From contig BEDY01000009.1 in the NCBI GenBank assembly GCA_002335605.1, forward strand, positions 372,001 to 436,000: DNA of 64,000 bases, written 5' to 3'. Positions 31,191-42,507 of this stretch are shown here, piece by piece. Within the stretch, counting starts at the first letter, position 1. Each line of letters starts with the position of its first letter. The notes under the pieces were generated by a model that saw only the letters and a list, made by a program, of their open reading frames with translations, did not search any database and had not been told where the DNA came from. This stretch comes from Prillingera fragicola (taxonomy: Eukaryota > Basidiomycota > Tremellomycetes > Trichosporonales > Trichosporonaceae). The position numbers and the translations under genes are program-made.

Positions 31191-33581
31191 ATGGACCTGG
31201 ACGGCACCCCGGCGCCGCCACCCGACGAGGATATGATGGAGTACGAGGCGATTGACGGCGACGGCGACGAGCTCATGTCCGGCGACGAGGAAATGGTCGG
31301 CGACGGCGAGGTCGATGACGACGCCGAGATGGAGGGCGAAGAGGGCGAAGCGGACGACGAGCCAATGGCCACCCCAGCCCTCGAGCTTGAACCGGAACCT
31401 GTTGTCGAAGAGACGATTGAGGTGGTCGAGGTCGACGTCCCGGTCGAGGTTGAGGAGGCGGAAGTCGAGGTTAATGGGGCAGAAGAGGTGGCCATCGACG
31501 TCGCGATCGACGAGACTGTCGAACCTACCGAACCTGTGGGGGAGGCGGCCATTGTCCAAGTCGAGGCCGCAGAGATCGAGGTCACGGACGCTCCCGCACC
31601 TGACCTCGCAGAGGAAATGGTCGACGAGTACGACGAGAACGTCGAGGAAGCCGCCCCTGCGTCGGCACTTGAGCCTGTCGTCGCTGCAGTCGAGGTCCCT
31701 GCAGTCGAGGTCGCTGCACCAGTCGAGGTCGCCGAGGCCCCAGCTCTCACGAGCGAAACTGCCCCGTCCACAGCCGCCCCAGACGCAACAGCAGCAGAGG
31801 AGGACGAGGAGTACTACGAGGACGAAGACCTCGACCAGCTCGCACCCGTTCTCATCCATGTTCCCGAGCTCGGGGCACGCGCCCTCTTCTATCCACCAGA
31901 AGAGGACGATCCCACGCCACCGAATGTCCCAGTCTATCTCGCCCACCGAGATGAACTGGCCAACGAGCCCCTGTCAGTGCTCTTTGCTGCTTTGCGCGAA
32001 GATTTGGCCAAGGAGGGTGCGGCGCCAAGTGCCGAGATGGTGCTGCTGGAAAAGCAGATGGACCTGCGCATGGGAGAGGTAAGTGTGACGCTGTGGTTGG
32101 CCACTGACAGTCTCCAGGACGACATCAACCTTCAGAAGTTGACTCTTATTGACATTCTCACCCTGCACGAAGGCTGTGGTCTGCCTACGCCTGTTCAACT
32201 CTTTGTCAACACTGAGCCGCACCGTTTCATCACACGTTTCGAGGCTATTCGACGAGAAGTGAATGCTGCCGAGGAGCGCGCAAAGAGTGGACACGCAAGC
32301 GAGGCTGGCGAGGAGGAGCACGCCGAGGTCGAGCACGGTGACGAAGCCACCTACGTGGAGGAAGAGGGCGAGTGGGAGGGCGACTACGAAGAAGGAGAGC
32401 ACGATGACGAAGAGCACTACGATGAAGAGCAGGGCGAGGAGACCTACGAAGAAGGAGAGTACGACGACGCCGAAGGACAGGCAGACGGCGCCGAAGAGGC
32501 CGCTGAAGGAGAGGCAGAAGGCAACGAAGAGGCTGCAGAAGGAGATGCAGAAGGCAACGAAGAGGCTGCTGTCAAAGGTGCAGAGGCTGACGCTGACGGT
32601 GAGTCTAAATTCTTGGCTTTAGCTGACTGTCCAGGCGCACGAGTTGAACCCGAGGCCGAGACTGCGGCAGCTGAAGAGCCTGCGGAAGACATCAAAGAGG
32701 CGCAAGAAGAAGTCGCAGAAACGACCCTCGTCGAGGAGCCTGCAAATGAGACCGAAACGGCTGCTGAGAACGCGGCCAACGTCGAGAAAGCCACGGCAGT
32801 TGCGTCTACCGAGGAACCCACTGCTGTGGAGCCAGAAGCTCCTGCCGTCCCCGCCGACACTCCTGCCGAGGCCACCTACGCCGATGCAACAGAGCAAGAC
32901 GCGGAAGCCGAGTACGACGAGGAAGTGGATGACGGCGACGAGTACGGCATCAAAGGCATAGGCGAGGCGGCACTGCGCGAGTCTGCCAGCGAGGAGGCTC
33001 TTGGTGAGTTAACTTTAGTTTTCGTACACGGGCGCTAACATTTCAGTATCTGAGACGGCACCAGCTGTTGATGCTTTAGCCGCTGCTGAGGCCACTGCTG
33101 CGGCCGACGACATTGCCTCCCAAACGACACTGGCAGGCGATGAGGAGCCTTTCGTCAATGTCGTGGCTACTGTCGACGACGGCGAGTCCGTTGAGGAGAA
33201 CGGAGATGAGGAGGCAGTGTACGAGGATGGAGAGTACGAGGATGGAGAGTACGAGGATGGAGAGTTCGAGGAGGGAGAGCACGCAGAGGGAGACGCGTAC
33301 GCAGAGGGTGAAGAATATGCGGAAGAGGAAGGAGAAGAGTACGACGGTGTCTACGAAGAGAACGCCGAGGACGCCGAGGACGCAGACGCCGAGGACGCAG
33401 ACGCCGAGGACGCAGGACAGGCCGAAATTGCCGCTGAGAATGGCGATGATGCCGCTGCGACCTCGCCGCGCAAGCGCGCCCTTGAGGACGACGACGCTGA
33501 GGTTGAGGAACACTCGGCCAAGCAGCCTCGCATCGATGGTAGGTCTGAAAGAGTGATTCGTGTCTGACAATCACAGCGTAA
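31191..33581 (+). CDS. Very acidic, low-complexity protein with one conserved-looking segment
   Basis: Exons 31191-32078, 32118-32598, 32635-33003, 33047-33538, 33577-33581; 744 residues. Introns are 39, 36, 43 and 38 nt; the first two are in frame and open. Glu, Asp, Ala and Val dominate, in tandem blocks such as YEDGE (33220-33279) and AEDAD (33364-33417). One segment differs: residues about 215-345 hold HVPELGARALFYPP, YLAHRDELANEPLSVLFAAL and LTLIDILTLHEGCGL, which look folded. A basic SPRKRALEDDD near the end resembles a nuclear localisation signal. The final coding exon is two bases plus TAA after a GTAGGT-CTGAC-CAG intron; reading through instead would end in GRSERVIRV. I recognise no named family. 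It is probably nuclear, acting by charge, but that is inference. Confidence 0.75.
33220..33417 (+). repeat. Two 15-bp tandem repeat blocks coding acidic pentapeptides
   Basis: Four units of TACGAGGATGGAGAG-type sequence (33220-33279) encode YEDGE-like repeats. Further along, GCCGAGGACGCAGAC-type units (33364-33417) encode AEDAD repeats. Both preserve the reading frame. Confidence 0.85.
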
Positions 33582-34961
33582 TGTCCACACACATAACGAA
33601 AGCCTTGCCCCACCAAGCTCGGTTCGCACTCTTGCGATCTCTGGGCAGGGATCATCTCCCCACTCTTCTACCCCACACCCACACTGCATCTGCCCCTCCC
33701 ACTTGACTTCCCCAACCTGCCGCTTCCACCACACGGTTTGTCGTTCCCAGCTCAAGCCCCCCATCAAGATCAACTGACCACCCGACGTCTGTCGCGGCCG
33801 ACGCCAAGCTATTCTCAGCCGTAGGCTCTTGTAGGTAAGTGCTAACCATGGGCATTTCTTGGCCGTCCCCCAGCCCCACAAATCTACCCCGCACGATGTC
33901 CCTTTGGACGCAGTATATCCCCCAACGGTACGCGTCATGCGCGCCTGTGTGTCACATTGCTGTAGTAGAGTCCTAGAGTCGCGATGCCTCTCTTGTGCTG
34001 CTGCGGACATGAGAATAAGAGTTTTATTGTGCCTGCCTGCCGCCGAAATGACTCGGTTGGTGCCAATGGTCAAGCGATATCAATACCCATTGATAGACGG
34101 CTGTAACCGACGACGACCCCCTTGCCTCGACCCGGCGGCTTGGGCAGGTGGCGTCGAGTGGCGATGATCTCCATGTGCTGCCGCAGCGACAGGCGTGAGA
34201 CCTGAAGCGGACCAGTGCATGACGCATTCCCCGCACGACCCTGAGTGCCTCGGTGCGTTGTACGCCGAGGTGTGCTAGTCTGTCTGTCAGATCTGTACCA
34301 TACATTGGCTCGTCTTATGGCTGGCAGGCAGCAGGCTCGCAGGCTGGGGCAGCTCCCTGCGGGAACAGCAGCGGACAGAACATGGCCCAGACCCTCGTGC
34401 AGTCGCGCCAGGTCCATCCGCCTGGCTTCCATGCCCCCGCCCGCCAAAGAAAAGATTGCAATCTCGGATGCCTATATGTACACAAACGGCGTGTCGCCTC
34501 TTCCCCCCATCATCCCTCTCATAAAACTCTCCCCAGCCCACGCAGTGAGTTGCATCAGCACGAGCAGCAGCAGCGTGTCACTTCTTGTGCTTCTCAGAAC
34601 ATGGACTATGACGCATGCTCCGCGCGCAGCCAGGGGGGAATTCCCACCCGGCCGGCGGCAATGGCCGTCTATGACGTTTAGGGGTCGTTTGTTAGTTTTT
34701 GCTAATCATCTTGCAGCGTCTTGTGTCGCGTTCGCCGTCTGTGTTCCCCCCTTCTCTCCTCTGGACCCCTTGCTTCCTCTGCGTCTCCTCGCGTGCTTCC
34801 CGTTCGGCTTCGTTTGACACCCGTGACGCGCACCGGCAAATTCTAACCCCTTCGGCCGTACACCCACTCCCCCACACTCTCCACACTGCGCAGCAGGTGC
34901 CATCTACTTAACACTCCAACACCTCCAACACACCTCTCTACCACTCTCTCTCTCACCCATC
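33582..34961. other. Intergenic region upstream of the oxidoreductase
   Basis: About 1.4 kb, pyrimidine-rich near 34730-34960 just before the next start. Short frames exist but none has domain or splice support. Confidence 0.5.
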
Positions 34962-36608
34962 ATGTCCGCACTCCGCTCCCTCCGCCCCCTCGCCGCTACC
35001 GCCGGTGCAGGCATGCGCCAGCAGCCCCTCCGCGGTCTCAGCACCACCACCCGCGCGTTCCCCGCCACGTTCACGCCCCGTACCATGCTCATGGCCCGTG
35101 GTATCAAGACCTACCCGCCCGTCCAGCTCAACGTCTCCAACCCCGTCGCTGACGGTGGGCCAGAGGATATTCCCCACCACGGTATCAACGTCGACAAGGA
35201 CATTCGTATGGACACGTGAGTATTAGTCGCCGACCGGTTTGTCACTGTTGGCACGAACGTGGACGGTCGCTGACAGTTGTGCTCTTCTTTCACCTCTCAC
35301 ACGCTTCTGTCTGTTGCTCTCGACGTATCTGACACGCTGGAACTTTCTGCGTACTCATCTTTGGAATACCACATATCCCACGCCAACGCACACCCATGTA
35401 GTGCCCCTGCTCCCGAGCCTGGACAAGACTTCAACATTGTCATGGTTGGCGCTGGCGTAAGTCTGACTTCTTTGAACGGCCGCTGATCCGCGCAGAACAT
35501 TATGTTTGGCTCTCACCAGGGACCCTGGAACCACTCTTTCCGTCTCGAGCACAAGCTTGGTCCTCGTCTCAAGGTCAAGGCTCTCATTGACCCCGACCGT
35601 GCTCGTGCGCAGGGTGTTCTCCAGAAAAAGTGCGAATCGTTCGTCAAGCCGGCGTACGAAGACACGATCATCTACCCCACCATTGACGACTACCACAAGG
35701 CGCTCAAGGCCGAGGGTGGCGCCGACCCCCGCGCCATCATTGTTGGCACTCCCCCAGCCTTCCGCGGTGGTGTCTCAAAGGGCCGCAACCTGGAGATAGA
35801 CCTCATCAAGCTCTTCCCCAAGGTCGCCTACTTTATCGAGAAGCCCGTCTCTGCCGGCCCCGTCGATGAGACTGAGGAGGTCGCCCGGGACCTGATCAAG
35901 AACGGCAACGTCGTCTCGGTCGGCTACATGCTCCGTTACCTGCGCTGCGTTCAGAAGATGAAGCAGATTATCCACGAGAACAACCTCACCGTCATGGCTA
36001 CCAACGCCCGCTACTCTGCGGCGTACGAGTCGATTGACAAGCCCGCCTGGTGGGACAAGACCAAGGACATGGGCCCCGTCATTGAGCAGGGTACCCACTT
36101 CTGCGACTTGTCGCGCTACTTTGGCGGCGACGTCGACATGAGTTCGGTCTCTGCCCGCTCGGTCGAGTTTTACGAGCCCCCCGGCCAGCTCTCCAAGATT
36201 CCCGTCGACGAGAGCGTCATTCCCGAGGAGAACCGTATCCCCCGCATCACCAGCGCTGTGTGGAAGTACGACAACGGCGCCGTGGGCAGCTTCACCCACA
36301 CTGTCGCCCTCCAGGGCACTGCCTACGCCTGCGAGCTCGAGGTCTGGACCGACGGCTACCACATGCGTCTCATCGACCCATACAACGCGCCGACCCTCAT
36401 GATCCGCCGCCCAGGAGACGACCACGAGGAGCACGTCACCTACACTGCCGACGACCCCTTCTTCTCTGAGATTTCCCACTTTATCGACGCCATCGAGGGA
36501 GGTCCCGACCCTTACATTCTCTCGTCTTACGAGGACGCCACAAAGTCGTACGCCCTCACCTGGGCTATCCGTCTTGCTGCCGAGGCCGCGCGCGCTCCCC
36601 GCAAGTAG
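34962..36608 (+). CDS. Gfo/Idh/MocA-family NAD(P)-dependent oxidoreductase, probably mitochondrial
   Basis: Exons 34962-35215, 35402-35456, 35496-36608; 473 residues. The first 45 residues are rich in Arg, Ala, Ser and Thr with no acidic residue (MSALRSLRPLAATAGAGMR), a probable mitochondrial presequence. The nucleotide-binding Rossmann turn is assembled by splicing, IVMVGAG|NIMFGSH. The family EKP motif is seen in AYFIEKPVSAGP, followed by GYMLRYLR and a C-terminal domain with GTHFCDLSRYFGGD (His as candidate catalytic residue). These enzymes oxidise or reduce sugars, inositols or related alcohols; the substrate is not readable. The intron at 35216 is long for this window (186 nt). Confidence 0.9.
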
Positions 36609-36827
36609 AGCTCTTACCTTTTTCTTTCATGACCGGCTTGACCGCCGACCACGACACCTTTTTAGAAATTCCTGAAATGATAATACAACCAAGCGCACCA
36701 CGTGCGCCCAGCCCACTTTGTACTATATGACTCCCCTCACGGCTGGGTAGAAGGACAATGCACCACTTGCGTGACCACTAGCTGCAAGAGCTCACCGACT
36801 GCGCGATGCATGTATGTCTACAACACT

Positions 36828-39026
36828 CTAATCGGGGCTACCCTTTGACCCATGCTTTTCCGGGCTCTCGCCAAACAGCTTGACACCAAGTCCGGCCGTC
36901 TCGCTCGGCCCAGCTTGGACGCGCGAGCTTTCCCTACTCAAGTTGGCACTAGGCGTAGTGGCGCCCCGAATGACACCTGGCCGAGGCCAGTCAAACGTCC
37001 CCGAGCCGCGGCGCACGGGACTCGCCGTCGCCGAGCCGAGCAGGGGGCGGCGCTCAGAGCTGCCGCGGGTGAGGCTCCCGTACATGCCCCCAGAGGAGGG
37101 CAGGCCGTCCTCCGAGTGCTGGGTGCGGGAGCGGCGATGCCTCGGCACGCCGGCATAGGTGTAGGCGCGCCTTGGGCCAAAGCTGCGGTGCGGGTCGAGC
37201 GGGGTCTCTGGCGGTGCCTCGCCGTACACGGCCGACTGGATCATGATGGTCAGGTCAAAGATGAGCGTGCCGCCAGAGCCGAGGAGGTAGGGAAGCGCCT
37301 TGAGGAGGTAGTGCGTCGTCTCGCCTGCTGGGACGGGGGCGAGGATGATCGAGAGCACATACATGACGTTGCCGAGAAAGGCAAAGACAAAGAGCAAGAT
37401 GGAGAGACCTTCAACTGATTTGCGCTGAAACTGAACAGTTAGCACTAATACCACCAATAGCCACTCACGTTCTTCCAGATCTGGGGCAGTCGAGACGTCA
37501 AGTACAGTGTCGTGCAGCACCATGCCGAGATACGTCCAATAAACTCTTGCATGGATATTGGTGCCTCCTGGCGCGGTGGCCGGCCGTCACCAGGGTGAGT
37601 ACCGTTGTCACCAGGTTTGGTCGAGTTGACACTCTCAAACTGGACAAAGACGCCAGAGAGGTCGCGGTGGGTGTGAGGGAGGGGAAGAGGGTGCAGTGAG
37701 GGCCAGGGAGATGCGGCCGATGCGGCCGACGCAGTGGTGATGGCAGCGCCGGGGCGCTCGACGACATGACCATCGCTGGCGTGCCGGGGAGCCATGGAGC
37801 CGATGGCCGCTCCACGGAACGCAAGCAAACCGAGACTCATAAACGCCACACCGGCAGCACGACGGCTCGTGCCACGAGTGCGGGCTACGCTCTGGCTGCG
37901 CGACTGACTCCTGCTTGGGCCGCGGCGCCGGCGGACCTCGAGCATGCCGGACTCCGGCAACGCACTAACGTCATCGGCGTGCTCTGCTGGGGGAGTGCCG
38001 AGTGACGGGTAGCTCTCCGTGGCACGGGCCAGTGATCGTCCGCGAATATCAGCGAGCGCGCCCATACTCTGAGTCATGCGCGGATGCGCTCGCTCATCCT
38101 CGTCGTCGGTCGTCACATTACTTGGCAGTGAGTGCTCCGAGTTGAACCCTCCAAGGCCAGGCTCCTCTTCCTCTGCATGTTGCGCCGACAATGGCACCGT
38201 GGCGCCATGGCGTGTCCTTGGCCGCCCCGAGTTGGAACGGCGCAATGAGACTCGCTCGGCAGCGCGAGCAACGTCCAGGGCAGCGGCATACAGCGCCTCA
38301 ATGTCTGGGGCGATGGCCGTCACGGGTGACTCAGTGTAGGGCATGGTGTTTGCGTGTGCATGTGCAGTTGCGCGCCGCCTACCACGTCCCGAGCTTGCAC
38401 GGGCGCCGAGCGTGTTTATGTGCGGCAGTGGTGAGGTAGGCCCAGCGGAGCCAGGGTGGGCACTCCGTGACCGCTGCGGCAGGATGAGGGATGAATGAGG
38501 CGTAGCCTGCGTGAGCGACCCTCGCCGGGTGGGGCCTGCGGTCCGCCGTCCATAGTAGTAGAACTGGGCGACGAGCGTAACGTCCACGACGCAAAAGTAG
38601 AAAGCGAGATAGGTCTGAAAGTGTCAGATTCAATCCATCACGGGACCGCCGCGGCACTCCATTCATACGCGCGGTTAGCGGCGCATGCCGACGCGACGTC
38701 GACGACAACGGCGATACTCACTTGGAAGGGGAGCTGATGAGTCAAGACGCATCCGATGTAGTTTGTGAAGTCGCCTGATGTGGTTAGCCCTGCCAAATGC
38801 TTCACAGCAAGGCCCACTTACCACAAAGCCAAGTGACAAGAAAGGGAAAGGCCAGCCCCTCGCACGACTGGAGCTTGTAGTTCTTTATCACTTGTCTGTG
38901 GGGCGTCAGCGTTCGTTCCACTCTGTTGCAGTAACACGCGACGTACGGAAGCTGTGCACACAGCCAGCACCCAATGCTTGCATATCCCAGTGCCACGGCG
39001 CCAGTTCCCTGGTCAAGGCCGAGCAT
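36828..39026 (-). CDS. PQ-loop vacuolar basic amino-acid transporter (Ypq1-3 family)
   Basis: Five exons: 38947-39026, 38822-38895, 38722-38774, 37469-38614, 36828-37430; 651 residues. Splicing creates both PQ loops: CAQLPQVIKNYKLQSCEGL near residue 25 and LTSRLPQIWKNFQRKSVEGL near residue 450. Each loop is flanked by membrane helices, giving the seven-helix plan of the family. Between helices 3 and 4 lies an unusually large hydrophilic insert of about 300 residues, Ser/Arg/Pro-rich, and the C-terminal tail is also long. Yeast Ypq proteins exchange Lys, Arg and His across the vacuolar membrane; the same role is inferred. Transcribed divergently from the Vba/Fnx1-like transporter over a 1.1-kb gap. 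Confidence 0.9.
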
Positions 39027-40165
39027 GAGGGAGGTCAAGGAAGAATTGGGCGTGGGCAGGGGCTAGCGCATGGGCGGGTTGAAGAGTGGGTGGCAAGGAG
39101 GCGCGAGTGGCAAAGATGCTTGATTGCCAGTGGAGATTGTGTGTGTCCCAAGCGGCTAGGCTTGCCGATAGCAGGCGTTTGTGATGAAGAGCAAAGAGAA
39201 GGGATGTTGGGGGTGGTGCAAATGACCCACCTGGTGCTGCTGTTCGGCTACTGACCCCTGGTACGCGCGGGCTGCACTGAACCCTACATCGCCCAGATTG
39301 TCACCCTATTCAATTACAAAATGATTGATCGACGCTATTAGCGGATTCAAATTGATAAGAACATACTCGTGTAAACAGTTCATCATGGCAAGCAGGTGGT
39401 ACAACCTGTCCAGATGCAGGCTGCATGGTGAGGATTACAGCTCACTCGGGTGGAAGACAAGGTGAAAAATCCTCTGCTGGCCAGGCTACCTCGTAGCCTC
39501 GAAAACCAAGCTCACCATGCCCATCCAAGAGAAGTGAATGACAGGCGGAGCCACATGGTCGGCGAGCATGCGTCTTTCTAATCGCGCGACGAAGAGCAAG
39601 GCTGTCTTGGCTTCTTGGCCACGCACGTCTTTCCGATAAGCCATCGTCGGTGGCGCGATGGGAGGTTAGGTGCGAACGATAGCAGTCGTAGTTAGCTCTG
39701 CCACTGACTGTGAGTTTCACTGATTAGCATAATCACGCTGCAATTGTCCTTGACCACCTGCGTGCGCGCTTCTTTTTGGCTGTCTACTCGATTGCAATGA
39801 GCACAGTGAAGCAACAACTTGATTGTAACTTGCATTAGCGTACTAGATTGCAGTTGTATTGAAGACTGGTGTACAGCTCCGGAGCTCCGCGCATGTTCCG
39901 CTCCAGCCCTACATCCTGGAGATCCCGGCGGCATCCCGCGGCCCAGCGGCGCCCACCAGTGAGCAAGCTTTACGGGGTGCCTCCCACATCGGCGGACACG
40001 GCCGGTGCACAGTCTAGGATAGCTTGCCCACTTGCTCACTCGTCCTCAAACTCGCCCGCTTCGGTCCTACCTGCCCCAGCGACTGCACGCGGTTGGTAAA
40101 CACCAGCATTCGTTACACTGCTTGCATCCGCAACATCACCTTCAAGCAGCTTCTGCTCCACCACA
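39027..40165. other. Divergent promoter region of two vacuolar amino-acid transporter candidates
   Basis: 1.1 kb between outward-facing starts at 39026 and 40166. AT-richer than its surroundings around 39300-39380. No TATA box or gene is convincing. Confidence 0.5.
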
Positions 40166-41934
40166 ATGTCAACAAACGAGCAAACTCCGCTGATCAACGC
40201 GCCACCACAGTCGTACGAGGCGGCACCCACCTCGAGCAGAAAGTCCAAAGCTAGCAAGCACCACAACTTGGCTGGCTTGCCCGCCTGGCATTTCCGGCTC
40301 GCATGTGCAAGTCTGTGGAGCGCAACCTTCTTGAGCGCTTTTGACGGTACCGTCGTCGCCACCCTCCTCAGTGACATTGGAAGCAGCTTCCAGGCCTTTC
40401 ATCTTGCGTCATGGCTCGGTACGGCATACTTGCTATCCTTGTGCTGTTTCACGCCAGTCTATGGTCGGCTCGCTGACGCCCTTGGCCGCAAGGAGACCCA
40501 GTAGGTTGTCGCGTGAGTGATTCAAACCGTTGCTGACTGGAAGGCTCATTGCGCTTTCCTTTTTCACTGTCGGTACCGCCTTGTGCGCCGTGGCGCCAAA
40601 CATGTACAGTCTTATCGCTGCACGTGTGCTCGCCGGCGTCGGTGGCGGCGGCCTGACTTCGGTTGGATCGATCCTTCTTTCAGACTTGGTTGACCTGCGC
40701 CACCGCGGTCTCTTCCAGGGATACGCCAACTGTGAGCATCAGCGTGAGGCCGGAGACTGACGTTGCAGTGATCTTTGGTCTCGGTGCGGCACTGGGCGGA
40801 CCAGTGGGAGGCTGGGTAGCCGACCTGTTCGGCTGGCGCGTCGCCTTCTCGGCCCAGATTCCTCTTCTTGTCGGCAGCATCGCGCTCGTCTGGACATTTG
40901 TCCCTTCTGCGGCGGACCTCGTCTCAGTGGTGCAAGTGAACTCCCAGTCTGAACTCACTTGGAAGCAAAAGCTCTGGCGCATAGACTACCTAGGTTCGAG
41001 TGTCCTCGGCCTGTCGGTCGGGACACTTCTTCTCGGCGTCGCGCTCAAGACTGCTGGCTCCAAGGCCAACGGCGACGAGTTTGAGTGGACCGACCCCCTC
41101 ATCCTTGGTCTTCTTATCACCTTTGTCATCTCCACGATTGCCTTCATCGGCATTGAAGGGTGGTACGCCGAAGAGCCCGTTCTCCCCCTCTCGCTCCTCT
41201 CGCGCGCCACCCCAGCCTCGGTCGCAATCTCCAACCTGATCATGGCCATGTGCATCTTTTCCATGCTCTTCAACGTGCCCCTCTTCTTCACCACCGTCCG
41301 CCTCGAGACCTCTGCCGTCGCCGGCGCCCACCTGGTCCCTTACAGTGTCTTTATCGGCGCTGGCTCCCTCGCGGTCGGCGCAATCATGCGCGCAACAGGA
41401 CGCTACTACTGGGCCATGGTCGCCTCGGGCGCCATCATTGCATGCTCATGCGCAATGATGCTGACTTGGAACGCCGACTCGCCAGAGTGGATCACCTGGG
41501 TCGCCCAGTCGCCAGCAGGTTTCGGCTACGCGGGTGTCCTCACCACGACGCTAGTGGCGGTCATGGCCAACGTCCAAAAAGTCGGCCGCGGCGAGATCGC
41601 AGTCGCGACAGCCATGACCTACATGTTCCGCACGATCGGCCAGGTCCTCGGCGTGGCATTCTCCTCGGCCCTGCTCCAGTTTACGCTCAAGCGCGACCTC
41701 GCTGCTGCGATCGACGACCCGGCGCTCGTCGACCTCATCCGCCGCTCGACAAAGGTCATTGCTACCCTGCCAAAGGAGACGCGCGACATTGCAGTCGGCG
41801 CATACGCGCATGCGCTGCATCGCGTGGGGATCATGAACTTTGTCCTCGCCCTCATGTGCATTGCCACCCTGGCATTGGCGGACAACGACTTTATGCCCCA
41901 TGCGCAGCCCGAGGACGACGAGGAGCAGGAGTAG
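40166..41934 (+). CDS. MFS transporter, DHA2 / Vba-Fnx1-like (vacuolar amino-acid importer candidate)
   Basis: Exons 40166-40500, 40544-40731, 40769-41934; 562 residues. About 14 membrane segments are expected, as in DHA2 drug:H+ antiporters. The start has a hydrophilic N-terminus (MSTNEQTPLINAP) with a TPLI stretch resembling the acidic-dileucine region of vacuolar proteins. Membrane segment 1 has LSAFDGTVVATLLSDI, followed by WLGTAYLLSL, and YGRLADALGRK between segments 2 and 3. Motif C is ARVLAGVGGGG, then GLGAALGGPVGGW. S. pombe Fnx1/Fnx2 and yeast Vba1-3 take up basic amino acids into the vacuole, and the first segments resemble them most. Plasma-membrane drug export remains possible. 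Confidence 0.85.
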
Positions 41935-42507
41935 TGAGCACTCGCCTGTAGATCTGTAGTACGTTCTCGGTCACATCAATGCATGGCATTTTAATCGCCT
42001 TTTGGGCTGCATCACATTAGTGCTCGGAGCGCGCACAGCTGGCCACAGTGTGGGGCGTTGTGGCGGAACTCAATGAAGAAGGCACACACACCTGCGTCTT
42101 GTCCGTTGGGGACTACGGCGTCTGCTTTCTTGACCCCCAATCCTCTATACATGGCAGGCACATCTTCATTACATTACTTGGAATCAGCACCAACATTAGT
42201 CTGGTCATTACTGTCGTGCACATTCCAGGGGTTTGTATCAAGCAGCAACATCCCTGGGCACTTTATTTCAATCTGCAACGGCACGTCATCAGAATCTGTA
42301 TGCATCAAGGATCAACCTCTCTGCGTGGGCAGTAACAAAGGGAGAGAAACAAAAGCAACAACTAGGCGAGAAGAAGGGTTGCGGCTTTGCAGCGCGCGGG
42401 TATGAACGTGGGCGTCGACGACATCATGGTCCGTGCTGTTCGTGCGTGCGTGTGCGTGAAGGTGGCGGGAAAACGGTGATTGCTGGTGAGACGGCGGGAA
42501 ACCACGT
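41935..42507. other. Convergent 3' regions of the MFS transporter and GH128 genes
   Basis: About 570 bp between converging stop codons. No gene, repeat or clear terminator motif seen. Confidence 0.5.
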
